From Oceanobacillus sojae (GTDB lineage: Bacteria; Bacillota; Bacilli; Bacillales; Amphibacillaceae): a stretch of 64,000 nt of DNA. The DNA lies in NCBI RefSeq assembly GCF_900162665.1, contig NZ_LT727813.1, forward strand, positions 725,533 through 789,532, given 5' to 3'. A model generated the notes under the pieces. It did not search any database and was not told the DNA's origin. It saw nothing but the letters and a program-made list of their open reading frames with translations. Below, one piece after another: positions 43,474-52,361 of the stretch (position 1 is its first letter; each line of letters opens with the position of its first letter). Both the position numbers and the translations under genes were made by a program.

Positions 43474-44244
43474 TCATTGCTGCTCTTTTTGAAACTCCAA
43501 ATAGATATAAACTCCAACAATTAAAAAGGTCAGGATAAAACTCAGGAAAGCCTGCATATTTACTCCCAAAGGTGTGTTTCCCAAAATCAGCGGAGGAAAA
43601 TTCCAGGCAATTAAAATAACAGGTAATATCCATGTTTTTGCCCAAACAGACATTAGTATTGCTGCAGCTGTCACTATTCCCAATAAAATCATATTTCCTA
43701 AGAATTGAATTGTTACGAGGGAGGTTTCTACATAACCATCCATAAAATAAGCCGCTACAAATAAAAGCATACCAATAACCGCCGGAATAGCGAGAATTCC
43801 ATACTTTTTAGTTTCAGATAACTGATTTTTAGAAGTGTATCTGACCGCAAATGCCGAACCAATGATAAATAACAGCCCAATAACAACTGTACTCAGAATT
43901 CTAAAAAGGCTGTATGCTACAATTTCTCCATATAATACGCCTCGTAAGACATCACCAAATACCATAAAAATAATGGCACCTATAAGGATATATGGGATTA
44001 ACCAGAATACGGATGTATTCTTTTTTCTATCTACTTCTTCCTTTAGTTCATCTAAATATTCCTGTGGAGATTTATTCGTAATTTGTTCAATGGGCTCATT
44101 ATTTTGTTCCATTTCATAGAGCTGCTGTGCTAAATTATCTGCAACGCCCTCAATATCAGATTGTTCTATGCCTTGAGAGAATAAATACAGCCGCAGCTTT
44201 TCTATAAACCGGTTACTTTCCGAGCTTAATTTTGTCCGGTCCAT
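43474..44244 (-). CDS. Membrane protein with HAAS-like N-terminal domain
   Basis: Unknown function (256 aa). The first about 75 residues resemble the HAAS/DUF1129-type cytoplasmic head (LFSQGIEQSDIEGVADNLAQ and SPQEYLDELKEE). Six hydrophobic helices follow at about 80-250. GGAGGAGG lies before the ATG. Such proteins often pair with a PadR-type regulator, but none is adjacent. Confidence 0.75.
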   Translation of the reverse strand: MDRTKLSSESNRFIEKLRLYLFSQGIEQSDIEGVADNLAQQLYEMEQNNEPIEQITNKSPQEYLDELKEEVDRKKNTSVFWLIPYILIGAIIFMVFGDVLRGVLYGEIVAYSLFRILSTVVIGLLFIIGSAFAVRYTSKNQLSETKKYGILAIPAVIGMLLFVAAYFMDGYVETSLVTIQFLGNMILLGIVTAAAILMSVWAKTWILPVILIAWNFPPLILGNTPLGVNMQAFLSFILTFLIVGVYIYLEFQKEQQ

Positions 44245-44407
44245 TTCTATACCTCCTCCTACACCTTATCAATGTGTTCATATATTTATAATCATCTTAT
44301 TTAGGTTTTTGAATTGTATTATCCACTCTTTGTCCAAGCAAACATCTTCTTATAACAAAACATCCTCATTTTAAAGGACATTTCCTTGTTTTACAAGAAA
44401 TTTGGAC

Positions 44408-44450
44408 AGAAAAAAAATTACTCTTCACTGGTAAAAGTAATTTTTTAAAA
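44408..44450 (-). terminator. Terminator of the NUDIX hydrolase gene
   Basis: An 11-bp A/T-rich stem, 44412-44422 with 44436-44446, is followed on the minus strand by a long T-run. It starts a few nt after the stop at 44459. Confidence 0.7.
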
Positions 44451-44458
44451 GTATGATA

Positions 44459-45076
44459 TTAATCAAACAAGGTCGGCTTCTCAGGATCTCTTAAAAATTC
44501 AAATAAACGTTTGATTTGTGTTTCTGTATTCCGGTTTAATGACAGGTTAGGAAGGTTGTCTTCTGCAAAAAAATCAATTCCCTTTGTCTCCATTCCTAAG
44601 CTCGCTTCTCCACTGACAATCTCACATTGGATAAACAATTTATAATACTGATAGGGCTGAGGCGGATGAGGGTGCTTATGTGTATCAAAAACAGCCAGCA
44701 GCTTTTTGGACTGAACATGAAAGCCCGCCTCTTCCTGAATTTCTTTGGTAACATTTTCTCTAGGAGATTCACCAATATCACAGAAACCACCCGGTAATGC
44801 CCAGGCTCCATCATGCTTTTCACGGACCATTAAAATACGATTATCTTTAAAAACCACACCCCGTACATCGACTTTCGGAGTCTGATAGCCTACCTCATTA
44901 GCAAATAAATCACGAATAGACTCGAAATCTAACCCGGTATATTCATTCATAATTTCGATGCTTAACGTACGCAGCTGTTCATACCGTTCTCTATCATACA
45001 TATCATTTGTAAAAGTTAAGCCCGCTTGAGAAATAGCCTGGATTTGCTTCGCCCATTTCAGCCACTTATCACTCAT
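44459..45076 (-). CDS. NUDIX hydrolase with N-terminal helical domain
   Basis: Pyrophosphohydrolase (205 aa). The N-terminal hydrolase-associated domain (KWLKWAKQIQAISQAGLTF) at about 1-60 occurs in YjhB-type ADP-sugar hydrolases. The NUDIX box is at about 96-118: GGFCDIGESPRENVTKEIQE followed by EAGF. ADP-ribose or a similar nucleotide sugar is the likely substrate. AAAGGA precedes the ATG. Monocistronic. Confidence 0.88.
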   Translation of the reverse strand: MSDKWLKWAKQIQAISQAGLTFTNDMYDRERYEQLRTLSIEIMNEYTGLDFESIRDLFANEVGYQTPKVDVRGVVFKDNRILMVREKHDGAWALPGGFCDIGESPRENVTKEIQEEAGFHVQSKKLLAVFDTHKHPHPPQPYQYYKLFIQCEIVSGEASLGMETKGIDFFAEDNLPNLSLNRNTETQIKRLFEFLRDPEKPTLFD

Positions 45077-45129
45077 TAAAATACATCCTTTCCTCGAATT
45101 AATCGGTTGTAAAATAACGCTATATCTCT

Positions 45130-45172
45130 ATGTAAAAAACAGCATAGAACATCTTTCTACACTGCTTTCATC
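45130..45172 (-). terminator. Terminator of the Dabb-domain gene
   Basis: On the minus strand AGCAGTGTAGAA pairs with TTCTATGCT (one bulge), followed by TTTTTT. Confidence 0.6.
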
Positions 45173-45177
45173 TATAA

Positions 45178-45477
45178 TTATAGCTGATAGTCTACACAGA
45201 CACGATCCTGCACACACTCTTTCACAAAGCTTGATACACGGATATGCTCCGGATGTATTTGATATTGCTGCAACGCTTCTTCTGTCTCAAATTCGCTGTC
45301 CAGAATAATATCACGGTCACTTGTCGCCAAAGGATTAATAATGACATTGATAGAAACAACACCATCTATCTTATCTTTTAAGCTTTCTAATTCATTTTTG
45401 ATTTTCTCTGCATTTACTTTTTTCTCTGCTTCACTGAAATTTTCACGATGATTCCATTGTACGATATGTTTTATCAT
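45178..45477 (-). CDS. Dabb (stress-response A/B barrel) domain protein
   Basis: Small dimeric barrel protein (99 aa). It has the typical start IKHIVQWNHRENFSEAEK and the end HPEHIRVSSFVKECVQDRVC, where the family has HP.H......V. Function unknown; relatives are stress-induced or small cyclases. GGGGAG lies well before the ATG. Confidence 0.85.
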   Translation of the reverse strand: MIKHIVQWNHRENFSEAEKKVNAEKIKNELESLKDKIDGVVSINVIINPLATSDRDIILDSEFETEEALQQYQIHPEHIRVSSFVKECVQDRVCVDYQL

Positions 45478-45636
45478 GGCTTACAACTCCCCGTTTATTT
45501 TATAGTTAAAGTTTATCATAGACTTACTTCCCTTTACATAGATAACGTATTTATATATTTCTCTAATTTTCAGAATCATTTGATATGTTTTTTTAGAATG
45601 ATAAAATATAAGTAAGGAATTTAAAATTAACATGGA

Positions 45637-45803
45637 GTGCTAACCTTAAGCGAACATAGATTACTATGAAGGTTAGCACTCCTTTTATAGCAAGGATTAT
45701 GAAGAAATATTCCAATAATGAAAGGAAATAATTTCAAATTTTGATTAGGTTAGCACTTTTCTGGTCTTTAGGCCTTGCTGTATTAAGGTGTTTTATGTGT
45801 GCT
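45637..45803 (+). promoter_or_regulatory. Leader of CRISPR array 1
   Basis: The A/T-rich leader contains the 10-mer AGGTTAGCAC three times: inverted at 45637-45646 and direct at 45670-45679 and 45747-45756. The first two can form a hairpin around the conserved AAGCGAACAT. Distances to the first repeat are identical to those in the leader of array 2. A weak -35/-10 pair (TTGATA, TAAAAT, 16-bp spacer) stands just upstream at 45580-45607. Confidence 0.75.
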
Positions 45804-46014
45804 TTCGCATCCTATATGGGTGCGTGGATTGAAATATGGATAAAATAGCACGTCAAGCACTTGGAAGGTTCGCATCCTATATGGGTGCGTGGATTGAAAT
45901 ATCAGCTGGCACATTCGGTGCTGTCAGCGTTAAATTCGCATCCTATATGGGTGCGTGGATTGAAATACTTCAACATCATCAATTGAGATTCGTTTTCGCT
46001 GTTCGCATCCTATA
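45804..46014 (+). CRISPR. CRISPR array 1, type I-C repeat, 3 spacers
   Basis: Three full 32-bp repeats (45804-45835, 45869-45900, 45935-45966) begin TTCGCATCCTATATGGG and end TGCGTGGATTGAAAT. A fourth repeat, at 46002, matches for only about 13 bp before diverging. Spacers are 33, 34 and 35 bp. CGCATCC pairs with GGGTGCG inside the repeat, and the 3' handle ATTGAAAT is that of type I-C. The leader side and handle show transcription rightward. No cas gene is within the window. Confidence 0.95.
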
Positions 46015-46016
46015 AA

Positions 46017-46040
46017 GGGGTTCGAAACCCAGCGCCTCCA
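46017..46040 (+). other. tRNA/tmRNA-like 3' end fragment fused to the array end
   Basis: GGGTTCGAAACCC has the T-loop TTCGAAA, and the following AGCGCCTCCA looks like the 3' acceptor strand plus discriminator of a tRNA-Ser or tmRNA (partner GGAGGCG is absent). The upstream part of any such RNA is missing; the CRISPR repeat stands there. A terminator follows as after a stable RNA gene. Similarity by eye only. Confidence 0.45.
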
Positions 46041-46043
46041 ATA

Positions 46044-46083
46044 CAAAAAGACGAGGTGCCAAGTGTGGTATCTCGTCTTTTCG
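46044..46083. terminator. Bidirectional terminator after CRISPR array 1
   Basis: A 10-bp stem, 46046-46055 with 46072-46081, extends with a few inner pairs and has A and T tracts on both sides. It can end the array transcript and the AraC-type gene on the other strand. Confidence 0.8.
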
Positions 46084-46100
46084 TGTTTGCGTTCCTGTTA

Positions 46101-46970
46101 TTACTTTCTCCGCACAGCCATCCAAATCTCACTATACACATTATCAAGATTGCTATAATCCTCTACAAAAGAAATTTCAGGTGCTTTCACTAACTCATAA
46201 TCCGAGGAAGGAAACCATTCAGCTGCTATTTTTGCCCATGTTTCCTGCATTGTTTCAGGGAATGGCCCTTGTGATGAAAAAATAACCCAGGTATAAGCAG
46301 GTACCTCCAGCACATCCAGCCCTCTAAAAGGACCCTCTTCATCTGTCAACACGCCAATCATATGGTTTAAATATCCTTCTTCTTGCGTTCTTCCTTCATC
46401 AAAATTATAAGAAGCATTAATCACCTGTCCAGGCTCTAAGTTAGCATGTTGACGCATTTTTGCTTTCTGGGATTCAGTAACACTTTGCGCTAATTTTTCA
46501 ATTCCCGGATTAACTCCTTCAAACTGTATTGGCACCTGTTTACTGACTCCAATTATTTTAAACGCTTCTTTCTCCACAATTCGATAATCCATTTCTGCTC
46601 CTCCTTGAATCGTTAATTGGAAGGTGAGCCTCGGAAAGGCTTTAAGACGCTTTTTTTGCTGATTTCTCACTTCAGAAGGGTTAAATCCAGCCCATTCCCG
46701 AAACGCCCTGGAAAAACCATCAACAGAATGATAACCATATTTAAAAGCAGTATCTGTTACATTAATATCATCCCGCAACAAATCAAACATCGCATTGGAA
46801 AGCTTGCGGTTACGGATATAAGCTGTCAGTGTCATCCCGGCTAGGAAAGAAAACATTCTTCGGAAGTGGTAAATCGACATACCGGTAATTTTTTCTATTT
46901 CTTTCTCGTCGATTTCTACATCCAATTTCTCCTCAATATACTGTAACGCCTCATTCATTCTGCTTTGCAC
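46101..46970 (-). CDS. AraC-family regulator with GyrI-like effector domain
   Basis: Regulator (289 aa) of the Rob/SoxS-GyrI type. An N-terminal AraC double HTH lies at about 1-105 (EIEKITGMSIYHFRRMFSFL, AFKYGYHSVDGFSRAFREW). A GyrI-like small-molecule-binding domain lies at about 127-287 (MDYRIVEKEAFKIIGVSKQV, Y.W..F.S.GPFPETMQETW). It probably activates genes for a bound hydrophobic compound. The start is GTG with GGAGG 8 nt upstream. It converges on CRISPR array 1. Confidence 0.88.
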   Translation of the reverse strand: MQSRMNEALQYIEEKLDVEIDEKEIEKITGMSIYHFRRMFSFLAGMTLTAYIRNRKLSNAMFDLLRDDINVTDTAFKYGYHSVDGFSRAFREWAGFNPSEVRNQQKKRLKAFPRLTFQLTIQGGAEMDYRIVEKEAFKIIGVSKQVPIQFEGVNPGIEKLAQSVTESQKAKMRQHANLEPGQVINASYNFDEGRTQEEGYLNHMIGVLTDEEGPFRGLDVLEVPAYTWVIFSSQGPFPETMQETWAKIAAEWFPSSDYELVKAPEISFVEDYSNLDNVYSEIWMAVRRK

Positions 46971-47061
46971 TTCCTTCTCCTCCTTCCATTAGTTCAATTA
47001 TAGAAGCAGCTTGCATAAATCACTCGACAAAAAATAAACGGGTTTTATCGGTTATGATACA

Positions 47062-48042
47062 TCAGTTGCTGGATAAAATCACTTTTCCTCTCCTGCCGTC
47101 AGCAACAGCATCAACAGCCTGTTTTATATCTGCTAATCCATATTTTGTTTTCTCAAAGCTAAGCAGCAGCTCTTTCTTCTCTACAAGGTTTATGATTTGC
47201 TGGAAGGTTCTCTGCCATTCCTCATGACCTGCCTTCTTGTTCCAGTGCCTTAAATGAAAAATATTCATTTTCACCTTATCTGCAAAAGCTCCCCAATTCA
47301 TTTGCTCCCCAGACAACAAGCCTATACTTAAGAATTGTCCCTGACTTCGCAAACAGCCGGCTAAATCCGTTCCTGCGCTTCCGCCTAACGAATCAATCGC
47401 TGCATCTGCTCCTTTTCCATTTGTTTTTTCCATTACAACCTCAAACAGTGATTGACTGGATGTATCCACCACTTCAAAAGCACCAAGATTTAAAAGTGTC
47501 TGAGTATGTTTATTATTTCTCGTAACTGCAATCAAACGTAAATCTAAAATTCTGGCAAACTGCGCATACAAGTGCCCTATCGCTGACCCGCAAGCATTAA
47601 CTAGCAGTACATTCTCAGGCTGTAATTTCAATATTTCTGTCAGTGTAACCCATGCAGTAACAGGGTTAATATACAGCTGTGCAGCAATGATATTATCCAT
47701 AGATTCTGGCACAGGTACAACAAACCTTGCCGGAGCTATGACAAAATCCTGCCATGTCCCCTCACCTCGTAATGGCAGAACTTGTTTTCCAATGAGATCT
47801 GTACTTACTGAAGCTCCAACATCCTCTACAATTCCAACACCTTCATAACCGGGTATATATGGGAGAGGAATTCTGTGTGAATAGCTTCCTCTTACCGGGA
47901 TTAAATCGGATGGATTAATCGGTCTGGCTAACATCCTGACCAATACTTCATCTGCGTTTGGCGGGCAAATCTCTTTTTCTCTCATCCTTAATACTTCATT
48001 AGGATGACCAAATTTTTCACAATAAATGTACCTGTTTCGCAC
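47062..48042 (-). CDS. Zinc-free MDR oxidoreductase (quinone/enoyl reductase type)
   Basis: NADPH-dependent medium-chain reductase (326 aa). The N-terminal GroES-like part has RPINPSDLIPVRGSY and PYIPGYEGVGIVEDVG, as in QOR and mitochondrial enoyl reductase types. The Rossmann part has VNACGSAIGHLYAQFARIL and AIDSLGGSAG. No zinc-binding cysteines are present. The physiological substrate is unknown. The start is GTG, about 10 nt from AGGAGAGG. Confidence 0.86.
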   Translation of the reverse strand: MRNRYIYCEKFGHPNEVLRMREKEICPPNADEVLVRMLARPINPSDLIPVRGSYSHRIPLPYIPGYEGVGIVEDVGASVSTDLIGKQVLPLRGEGTWQDFVIAPARFVVPVPESMDNIIAAQLYINPVTAWVTLTEILKLQPENVLLVNACGSAIGHLYAQFARILDLRLIAVTRNNKHTQTLLNLGAFEVVDTSSQSLFEVVMEKTNGKGADAAIDSLGGSAGTDLAGCLRSQGQFLSIGLLSGEQMNWGAFADKVKMNIFHLRHWNKKAGHEEWQRTFQQIINLVEKKELLLSFEKTKYGLADIKQAVDAVADGRRGKVILSSN

Positions 48043-48085
48043 TTTAAGATGTCCTCTCCTGTATGTCTTTTTCTTTTATTATAAC

Positions 48086-48126
48086 GAAAAAAAGGAATAA
48101 CAGCGTGCGTGTCATTCCTTTTTTCA
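48086..48126. terminator. Hairpin between exporter operon and MDR gene
   Basis: An 11-bp stem, 48088-48098 with 48114-48124, has A/T tracts on both sides. On the minus strand it ends the ABC exporter operon. Confidence 0.8.
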
Positions 48127-48151
48127 AATACAATTATTAAATGTTTCACTA

Positions 48152-48880
48152 TCAAATAGCCTTTTTCAGGAAGTATAGATAGCCTCCAATAAAAAACAAT
48201 AGAAAGCTGCCGCCAACAACCATTAGAATTTGATCCCAGGGCACAAAAAAGACATCCTCTGTACTTCCACCAATATTCATCATTAAAAATGGCTGCCCCC
48301 AAGGATAATACGGTCCAAACCGTTCTGAATTAATGACTAATATTGTCGGTAATGTAAAAATAACATTAATCGCAAATGGAGCTGCAAAGCTTTTAAATGC
48401 AATGGAAACCCATAACTGCAAAGCAATTAATGGTAATGTTGCCACCCAGCCTCCGAAAATAGACTTCCAAACAATATCCATTGGAAAAGGATCTGTAATT
48501 CCTTCTATCATACCTACTAAATAAATAGAAACCAAGTACATTAATTGCATAACAAGCATCAACAGAATCAGCAGCAGGTATTTAGAAAGAAAAACCTTCC
48601 CTCTCGTTACCGGCAGTGCCAGCAGCTGCTTCCAACCTCCCTCCTGATGCTCATACCGGCAAATTACACTGGCTAAGACACCTGAAATCAATGGCAGGAA
48701 TAAGATAGCATAAGTAAAATTCATCATAACCAGCTTTCCATGCCACGCATTGATTCCTTCTATTTCAATAGATGAATTGGCTATCCCAATAAATAATCCA
48801 ATCAGCGGCGCGATTAATAGAAGAAATAGTACTTTTGATTTTCGCAGCTTATACCACTCAGAATTTATCACGGAAAACAT
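48152..48880 (-). CDS. ABC-2 exporter permease, subunit 2
   Basis: Six-helix permease (242 aa) of the lantibiotic-immunity/bacitracin group (EG-type or BcrB-like). The N-terminal FSVINSEWYKLRKSKVLFLL and the loop YEHQEGGWKQLLALPVTRGKVFLSKY are shared with the next gene (DETNAWKQLVALPVSKRAVYLSKF), so the two are paralogues forming a heterodimer. It abuts the preceding permease gene with no gap. Confidence 0.87.
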   Translation of the reverse strand: MFSVINSEWYKLRKSKVLFLLLIAPLIGLFIGIANSSIEIEGINAWHGKLVMMNFTYAILFLPLISGVLASVICRYEHQEGGWKQLLALPVTRGKVFLSKYLLLILLMLVMQLMYLVSIYLVGMIEGITDPFPMDIVWKSIFGGWVATLPLIALQLWVSIAFKSFAAPFAINVIFTLPTILVINSERFGPYYPWGQPFLMMNIGGSTEDVFFVPWDQILMVVGGSFLLFFIGGYLYFLKKAI

Positions 48881-49591
48881 TTATTTAACGTCCCTTCTTT
48901 TAAAATCAATCATTCCCAGCACATACAGCACCAATCCAAAACCGATTCCTAATAAGGCATTTATATATGAATGGTCCCAATCATTAGATAGTGCCGGCCA
49001 TTTCCAAATCACCCAGTCAGGTAACAACGGAGCAGAGTATGCTAAAATCACTCCTACCGCCCCTAACGTGACAGGGATGGCCTGATTCTTACTTACAGAA
49101 GCCACCCAAAGCTGTAATCCCAGAACAGGAAGGGCAGCAAAGAAAGGCAAGAAACTATACTCTATTATTCGTAAATAAGGGATATCCGCTCCCAATCCCA
49201 ACGTCAATCCATATCCAAGCATAAAAAGAAATAAGAGTACAGAGGATAAAAATACGATACAGCTGACTACCGTAAATTTAGATAAATACACTGCCCGCTT
49301 GGAAACAGGTAAAGCAACTAACTGCTTCCAGGCATTTGTTTCATCTTCAATGCTCGCCATAAAGGATGTCAAAATCACTATCCCTAAGACAATAGCAAGC
49401 GGCGTAAATGTGTTGATGTTCAAAATATAATAAAGCCAGCGGTCATCCATCTGATCAAACAAATAATCCTTTCGCACCCCGTAATTCACCATCTGTAATG
49501 CCACTACACCAAAAGGACCAATCAGACATAACAGCCACATCCCTTTACGCTTTATCTTTAAAAAATCCGCCTTCACCAGTGAAAGGATCAT
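48881..49591 (-). CDS. ABC-2 exporter permease, subunit 1
   Basis: Six-helix permease (236 aa), paralogous to the following gene. It has the same N-terminal plan (VKADFLKIKRKGMWLLCLIG) and WKQLVALPVSKRAVYLSK loop. It overlaps the ATPase gene by 4 nt (ATGA). ATPase plus two small paralogous permeases is the layout of self-protection exporters for peptide antibiotics; no bacteriocin structural gene is visible. Confidence 0.87.
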   Translation of the reverse strand: MILSLVKADFLKIKRKGMWLLCLIGPFGVVALQMVNYGVRKDYLFDQMDDRWLYYILNINTFTPLAIVLGIVILTSFMASIEDETNAWKQLVALPVSKRAVYLSKFTVVSCIVFLSSVLLFLFMLGYGLTLGLGADIPYLRIIEYSFLPFFAALPVLGLQLWVASVSKNQAIPVTLGAVGVILAYSAPLLPDWVIWKWPALSNDWDHSYINALLGIGFGLVLYVLGMIDFKRRDVK

Positions 49592-50499
49592 CCTGCCTGT
49601 TCCTCCTTTGTCATCTCTAAGAAAATATTCTCCAGAGATCTTTTTTCCTCCTGTACTCGATAAATAGAGAATCCCTGCTGGACAAGATAGCGAATGGAAG
49701 CTGCTACCTGCTCGTCATCTTCTGCCTGCAAGGTTACACTTTCTTCCCCTAAGTCTGCTTTTTGTCCATTAGCAAGCAGCGATCGCCACGCTGCTTCATT
49801 ATCGTTCACCTTCACCTGAATAGAAGCTTGAGCAAATTTACGCATGGTCTCGATCGAATCCTGAAAGATCATTTTCCCCTTAGATACAACACCTACTCTG
49901 GTCGCCATCTGATCAATCTCAGATAGTAAATGACTGGATATCAGCACCGTCATACCGTATTCTTTCGGCAGACTTTGAATCAGCTGACGCATTTCAATAA
50001 TGCCGGATGGATCCAGCCCGTTTGTAGGCTCATCCAAAATCAGCAGCTCCGGCTGATGAAGCATGGCAGCAGCAATCCCGAGACGCTGTTTCATTCCAAG
50101 CGAATATCCTTTCACTTTCTTATTGGCAACCCCATGCAGGCGAACCTGTTGAAGTACCTCATCAATTCGCTTCTTTGGTACGTTAAGAATTTTTCTGCTT
50201 GCTTCTAAATTTTCCTTGGCAGTTAAATGCGGATAATAGGAAGGGTTTTCTACCAGTGATCCGACATTTTTCAAAATTTCTATCCGGTTATTCTTCATAT
50301 CTTTTCCAAATAATTGGACAGAGCCGGAAGTCGGCCGCATTAATCCCAGCAGCATGCGGATGGTTGTTGTTTTTCCAGCTCCATTTGGACCAAGAAATCC
50401 ATATATCTCTCCCTTAGGTATCTTCATTTCCAAATTTGATACTGCTTTTTCTTTTCCAAATGATTTTGTTAAATGCTTCGTTTCTACGATATATTCCAT
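49588..50499 (-). CDS. ABC exporter ATPase (bacitracin/lantibiotic-protection type)
   Basis: Cytosolic ATPase (303 aa). Walker A is GPNGAGKTTTIRMLLGL, the signature is YSLGMKQRLGIA, Walker B is LLILDEPTNGLDPSG, and the switch is ISSHLLSEID. These are diagnostic of the BcrA/SpaF/NukF group. AGAGGTGAT precedes MEYIVETKHL at 50499; an open frame with a TTG start reaches 50520. It is the first gene of the exporter operon, divergent from an ECF sigma gene. Confidence 0.9.
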   Translation of the reverse strand: MEYIVETKHLTKSFGKEKAVSNLEMKIPKGEIYGFLGPNGAGKTTTIRMLLGLMRPTSGSVQLFGKDMKNNRIEILKNVGSLVENPSYYPHLTAKENLEASRKILNVPKKRIDEVLQQVRLHGVANKKVKGYSLGMKQRLGIAAAMLHQPELLILDEPTNGLDPSGIIEMRQLIQSLPKEYGMTVLISSHLLSEIDQMATRVGVVSKGKMIFQDSIETMRKFAQASIQVKVNDNEAAWRSLLANGQKADLGEESVTLQAEDDEQVAASIRYLVQQGFSIYRVQEEKRSLENIFLEMTKEEQAG

Positions 50500-50676
50500 C
50501 TTTATCACCTCTACTTTCAAGGATAGAGGTACAAGGTTAAAATGAAGTATGGACTTTGTTTAAAGTTTGTTTAAAAAGCTGCGTACTATAAAATAAAAAA
50601 TATTTCAAGAAAATATAGAAAATGAAACTTTTTATATCCCTGAATGACTCTAATAAATGAGGGGAGGAATCATACA

Positions 50677-51219
50677 GTGAAGCACAATATACATACCGTG
50701 AAAAAAGCAATAGATGGGGATGCTGCGGCTTTTGAAGAACTGCTTTTCCTGGAAGAGCAAATGCTGTATTACAAAGCGCTCTCTTACGTTAACAATAAAC
50801 AGGATGCTCTGGATGCCATTCAGGAAACATCCTGTAAAGCATTTCTAGCCATTGGTCAATTACGAAATCCAGAATATTTTTCAACATGGCTATTCCGAAT
50901 CCTGATACGTAAGTGTTACCAGCTTTTAAAAGAGCGGAAACAAATTATTCCTTATGAAGAAAATGAATTATTCATTCGATTAGAGAGCAATCAAGAGAAA
51001 GAAATAGAATCATTTCATCTGAGTGAAGCATTATCCAAACTGAAAACCTCCTATCAGACTTCTATTATCTTATTTTATTATCATGACCTTTCGATTCAGG
51101 ATATTGCAGAAATTATGGAGAAGCCTGCTGGAACAATAAAAACATATTTACGCAGGGCAAAGAAGAAATTAAAAACCGAAATAGAAAGGAGTTATAAGTT
51201 AAATGAACAATCGACATAA
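50677..51219 (+). CDS. ECF-type sigma factor
   Basis: Small sigma-70-family factor (180 aa). Region 2 is at about 10-75 (YKALSYVNNKQDALDAIQET and FSTWLFRILIRKCYQLLKER), and region 4 is at about 110-165 (YQTSIILFYYHDLSIQDIAE and KPAGTIKTYLRRAKKKLK). The start is GTG, 9 nt from GGGGAGG. The 3' end overlaps the anti-sigma-like gene by 17 nt. It probably directs transcription of its own operon and perhaps the divergent exporter. Confidence 0.9.
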   Translation: MKHNIHTVKKAIDGDAAAFEELLFLEEQMLYYKALSYVNNKQDALDAIQETSCKAFLAIGQLRNPEYFSTWLFRILIRKCYQLLKERKQIIPYEENELFIRLESNQEKEIESFHLSEALSKLKTSYQTSIILFYYHDLSIQDIAEIMEKPAGTIKTYLRRAKKKLKTEIERSYKLNEQST

Positions 51220-52261
51220 GCAATTAGAACCTTTCCCTAAAGAGCAAGTACGTTCAGCTATTCAAACAGGGATGGAACAAGCAGAAAAACAACGCAGGAA
51301 AGAGTCAGTGAATCCTCAGCAGCATCGAAGAAACAAGATTAAACGAAGAATATTCTATGCTTTTGGCAGTGTTGCAGTTATTTTTGTCATATTGATTGGT
51401 TCATCGTACTATTCTCCAGCCCTGGCAAGCAGCCTGTCTCAGATTCCTATTATCGGTTCTGTATTTGAAAGTTCAAATTTGGCTAACCTCGAAAAAGCTC
51501 ATAAGCAGGGATTAACCAGCCAAATTGGAGAAACTCAGACCGTTAATGGAATATCTGTTACACTCGATGAAGTCTTGTATGATCAGAATAATATTAGCAT
51601 TAGTTATATCATTGATTCAGAAAAACCGCTTGAAGAGAATTATACTAGTGCTGGTATGGAATTTACCATTAATGGAGAATCACCAAATATGGGTTCCTTA
51701 ATGTATATGGAATCTAGTCAATCAGCAACAACCCGGACAGCAGTTCAGGAAATAAGCGTAACAAAAGAAATGCCGGATAAATTTGAACTGGGAGTAATTT
51801 TAAAAGGGGAGAATGAGGAAGTTTGGAATTTTTCAACTTCTGTAGAAAAAATGGAGAACATTCAAACCATCCCTGTCCAACATTCCCAAAGTGCTGACGG
51901 AATTAACCTTACTATTACAGATCTGTCTCTCAGTGAACTAGGCGTCAGCATATCTTATGAAAGCCTTGATGAAAAAACAAATTTTGGTATTATCCGGGTA
52001 GACCGTATTGGAATAAATTTGTTTGATCAGGATGGCAATGAAATTACTTCCTTTTCCGGAAGTGGAGAAAGCTGGTTTTTCGATAATAATCCGGGATTTA
52101 AAAATATTGAACTGTTTGATCCAATTGATTCCAATGTTACAGAACTGACAATTATTCCTTATTTAAATAGAGGCGCGGAGTTTGATAAAAACGGGGAAGA
52201 GATTAAAATAGAAAAAGAAGATGTTGATTTTGAACCTATTATAATTGAAATACCAAAATAG
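51203..52261 (+). CDS. DUF4179 membrane protein, probable anti-sigma factor
   Basis: Single-pass membrane protein (352 aa). A charged cytoplasmic head of about 50 residues is followed by a helix at about 50-70 (FYAFGSVAVIFVILIGSSYY). The extracytoplasmic DUF4179 region starts ALASSLSQIPIIGSVF, and a C-terminal beta-rich DUF5643-like part follows. There is no zinc-binding HxxxCxxC motif. Translational coupling to the ECF gene and topology fit an anti-sigma factor that senses the envelope. AAGGAG precedes the ATG. Confidence 0.85.
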   Translation: MNNRHKQLEPFPKEQVRSAIQTGMEQAEKQRRKESVNPQQHRRNKIKRRIFYAFGSVAVIFVILIGSSYYSPALASSLSQIPIIGSVFESSNLANLEKAHKQGLTSQIGETQTVNGISVTLDEVLYDQNNISISYIIDSEKPLEENYTSAGMEFTINGESPNMGSLMYMESSQSATTRTAVQEISVTKEMPDKFELGVILKGENEEVWNFSTSVEKMENIQTIPVQHSQSADGINLTITDLSLSELGVSISYESLDEKTNFGIIRVDRIGINLFDQDGNEITSFSGSGESWFFDNNPGFKNIELFDPIDSNVTELTIIPYLNRGAEFDKNGEEIKIEKEDVDFEPIIIEIPK

Positions 52262-52298
52262 ACTATTATAATCGGAAATATATCTGAATCCTTTAGAC

Positions 52299-52350
52299 AG
52301 TAAAAAGCAGTGGCCGCCAACTTGTAATGGATTTCACTGCTTTTTACAAA
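52299..52350. terminator. Bidirectional terminator between anti-sigma and NUDIX genes
   Basis: A 12-bp stem, 52301-52312 with 52335-52346, has AAAAA and TTTTT arms and lies between convergent genes. Confidence 0.8.
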
Positions 52351-52361
52351 AGAATAGTATA

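Noticed and set aside
45580..45607. Possible promoter (TTGATA, 16 bp, TAAAAT) before the leader of array 1
   Set aside because: Weak match in very A/T-rich DNA, and the equivalent place in array 2 has no similar pair; kept only as a remark.
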